Of a DNA stretch of 64,000 nucleotides, positions 63,412 through 64,000 are shown one piece after another. Every line of letters begins with the position of its first letter. The stretch's first letter is position 1. The notes beneath the pieces are model-generated. The model worked only from the letters and a program-made list of their open reading frames with translations. It was not told the DNA's origin and did no database searches. A program made the translations under genes and the position numbers. The DNA lies in the NCBI GenBank assembly GCA_019918135.1, contig WBZZ01005584.1, forward strand, positions 62,001 to 126,000, read 5' to 3'. The DNA comes from Paulinella micropora (Eukaryota > Cercozoa > Imbricatea > Euglyphida > Paulinellidae).

Positions 63412-64000
63412 TCAGAGAGTGTAGCCGTCGGTATAGCCAGAGAACGTCGGGGCCGGCGCGGGGGGTAGTGACGTATGCTTGCGCAGCTTGTGTTCCAGCA
63501 GGGCTTGCGAAGAGACAAAAGCTTTGGAGCAGCCCTGCTCTGGGCAGACAAAGGTTCTTTTGCCGGTGTGCACCCCCCTGTGATTCCGCAGGTTTACCTC
63601 TTGTGTAAATTGGCGACCGCAAGTCTCACATTTAAACGGCTTGATTTCGTCGTGGATCCTAAGGTGACTTCGCAGGCTGGATCGATGCTTAAGCATAACT
63701 CCGCAAACGTGGCAGACGATGGCGGGATGCGAGGGCGGAGGCGGGCCGCCGACTGTGGAGTCCTTGTGCATGACTATCAAGTGCCGCTTCAGCGCCCATT
63801 CAGAACTGAAGGACTTTCCGCAGCCCGGCGGTTTACACACGTAGAGACAATCACCGCTGTGCTGTGCCATCACATGAGACTTGAGGCTTGACTTATGCGC
63901 AAACTGGCTTTTACAATTGGAACATTTGTACGGCTTTGAATGGACGTTGAGCCGTTCCTGCCCTTGACTAGACGCCGGCGCGTTTTTGTTCTGCGGCTCG
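63412..64000 (-). CDS. C2H2 zinc-finger protein, 5' end beyond the window
   Basis: The frame is open to the end of the window. Five C2H2 fingers: YKCSNCKSQFAHKSSLKSH, YVCKPPGCGKSFSSEWALK, IVCHVCGVMLKHRSSLRSH, FKCETCGRQFTQEVNLRNH and FVCPEQGCSKAFVSSQALLE. Linkers of the TGKR and DEIKP kind join the third to fifth. The C-terminal tail is short (APAPTFSGYTDGYTL). Two fingers have the CxxxxC spacing of TFIIIA or GLI-type fingers. Likely a DNA-binding regulator in the nucleus. Confidence 0.85.
   Translation of the reverse strand, partial: EPQNKNAPASSQGQERLNVHSKPYKCSNCKSQFAHKSSLKSHVMAQHSGDCLYVCKPPGCGKSFSSEWALKRHLIVMHKDSTVGGPPPPSHPAIVCHVCGVMLKHRSSLRSHLRIHDEIKPFKCETCGRQFTQEVNLRNHRGVHTGKRTFVCPEQGCSKAFVSSQALLEHKLRKHTSLPPAPAPTFSGYTDGYTL

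Overview
The window is eukaryotic nuclear-type DNA made of two very different compartments. The flanks (1-23.7 kb and 47.7-64 kb) are GC-rich, nearly intron-free and full of long G and C runs and small palindromic repeats. The middle (23.7-47.7 kb) is AT-richer, has genes split by short GT-AG introns, and is packed with (AAT)n microsatellites and tRNA-derived SINEs. No bacterial signals (Shine-Dalgarno operons, bacterial tRNAs, rRNA) were seen. I cannot name the species. An intron-poor protist or alga fits. A second reading is that the flanks descend from an integrated large DNA virus: they carry F-box/LRR, RING, BTB, Sel1, zinc-finger, HNH and PrimPol-type genes on both strands. A class C receptor and an EGF-type surface protein speak for cellular genes instead. 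I leave this open.

Left flank: 1-6 kb is almost non-coding, built from repeated modules (a roughly 950-bp module in three copies, hairpin elements, and a composite 75-bp repeat). Then come an acidic small ORF, a class C receptor-like gene (6.7-9.2 kb), a secreted BspA/EGF surface protein with a Ser/Val tandem repeat (9.5-11.8 kb), two F-box/LRR genes (12.0-13.1, 16.0-17.6 kb), a NADAR-domain gene, two paralogues of an unknown family (one intact at 14.6 kb, one decayed at 18.1 kb), a RING protein, a BTB/T1 protein, a truncated relative of a kinase-like gene and a thymidylate synthase fragment with an intron.

Middle: a candidate 24-kb insertion (23713-47730) is bounded by about 45-bp imperfect inverted repeats and separates the thymidylate synthase fragment from a DHFR-like fragment on the same strand, as if a DHFR-TS gene had been split. 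Inside it lies a clear 15.3-kb DNA transposon (27191-42534) with about 350-bp terminal inverted repeats and a 4-bp ATAC target-site duplication. It carries a seven-exon DUF7869-like gene with an RNase H-like D-D-D/E pattern (the likely transposase) and a divergent, minus-strand set of exons rich in Lys/Glu. Its centre is filled with SINEs, other short interspersed units and a 340-bp satellite with nested palindromes. Outside it, two genes point away from each other: a SAP/zinc-finger protein (minus) and a CKCxxC-rich protein (plus).

Right flank: a decayed LRR-like gene, a second repeat-dense zone (49.5-53.1 kb), an LRR remnant, a tandem array of GC palindromes that caps a kinase-like gene, a PrimPol-type primase, an HNH nuclease, a Sel1-repeat protein, two unknown proteins and a C2H2 zinc-finger gene running off the end. 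The same palindromes and hairpins occur in both flanks, so the flanks belong together and the middle was inserted between them.
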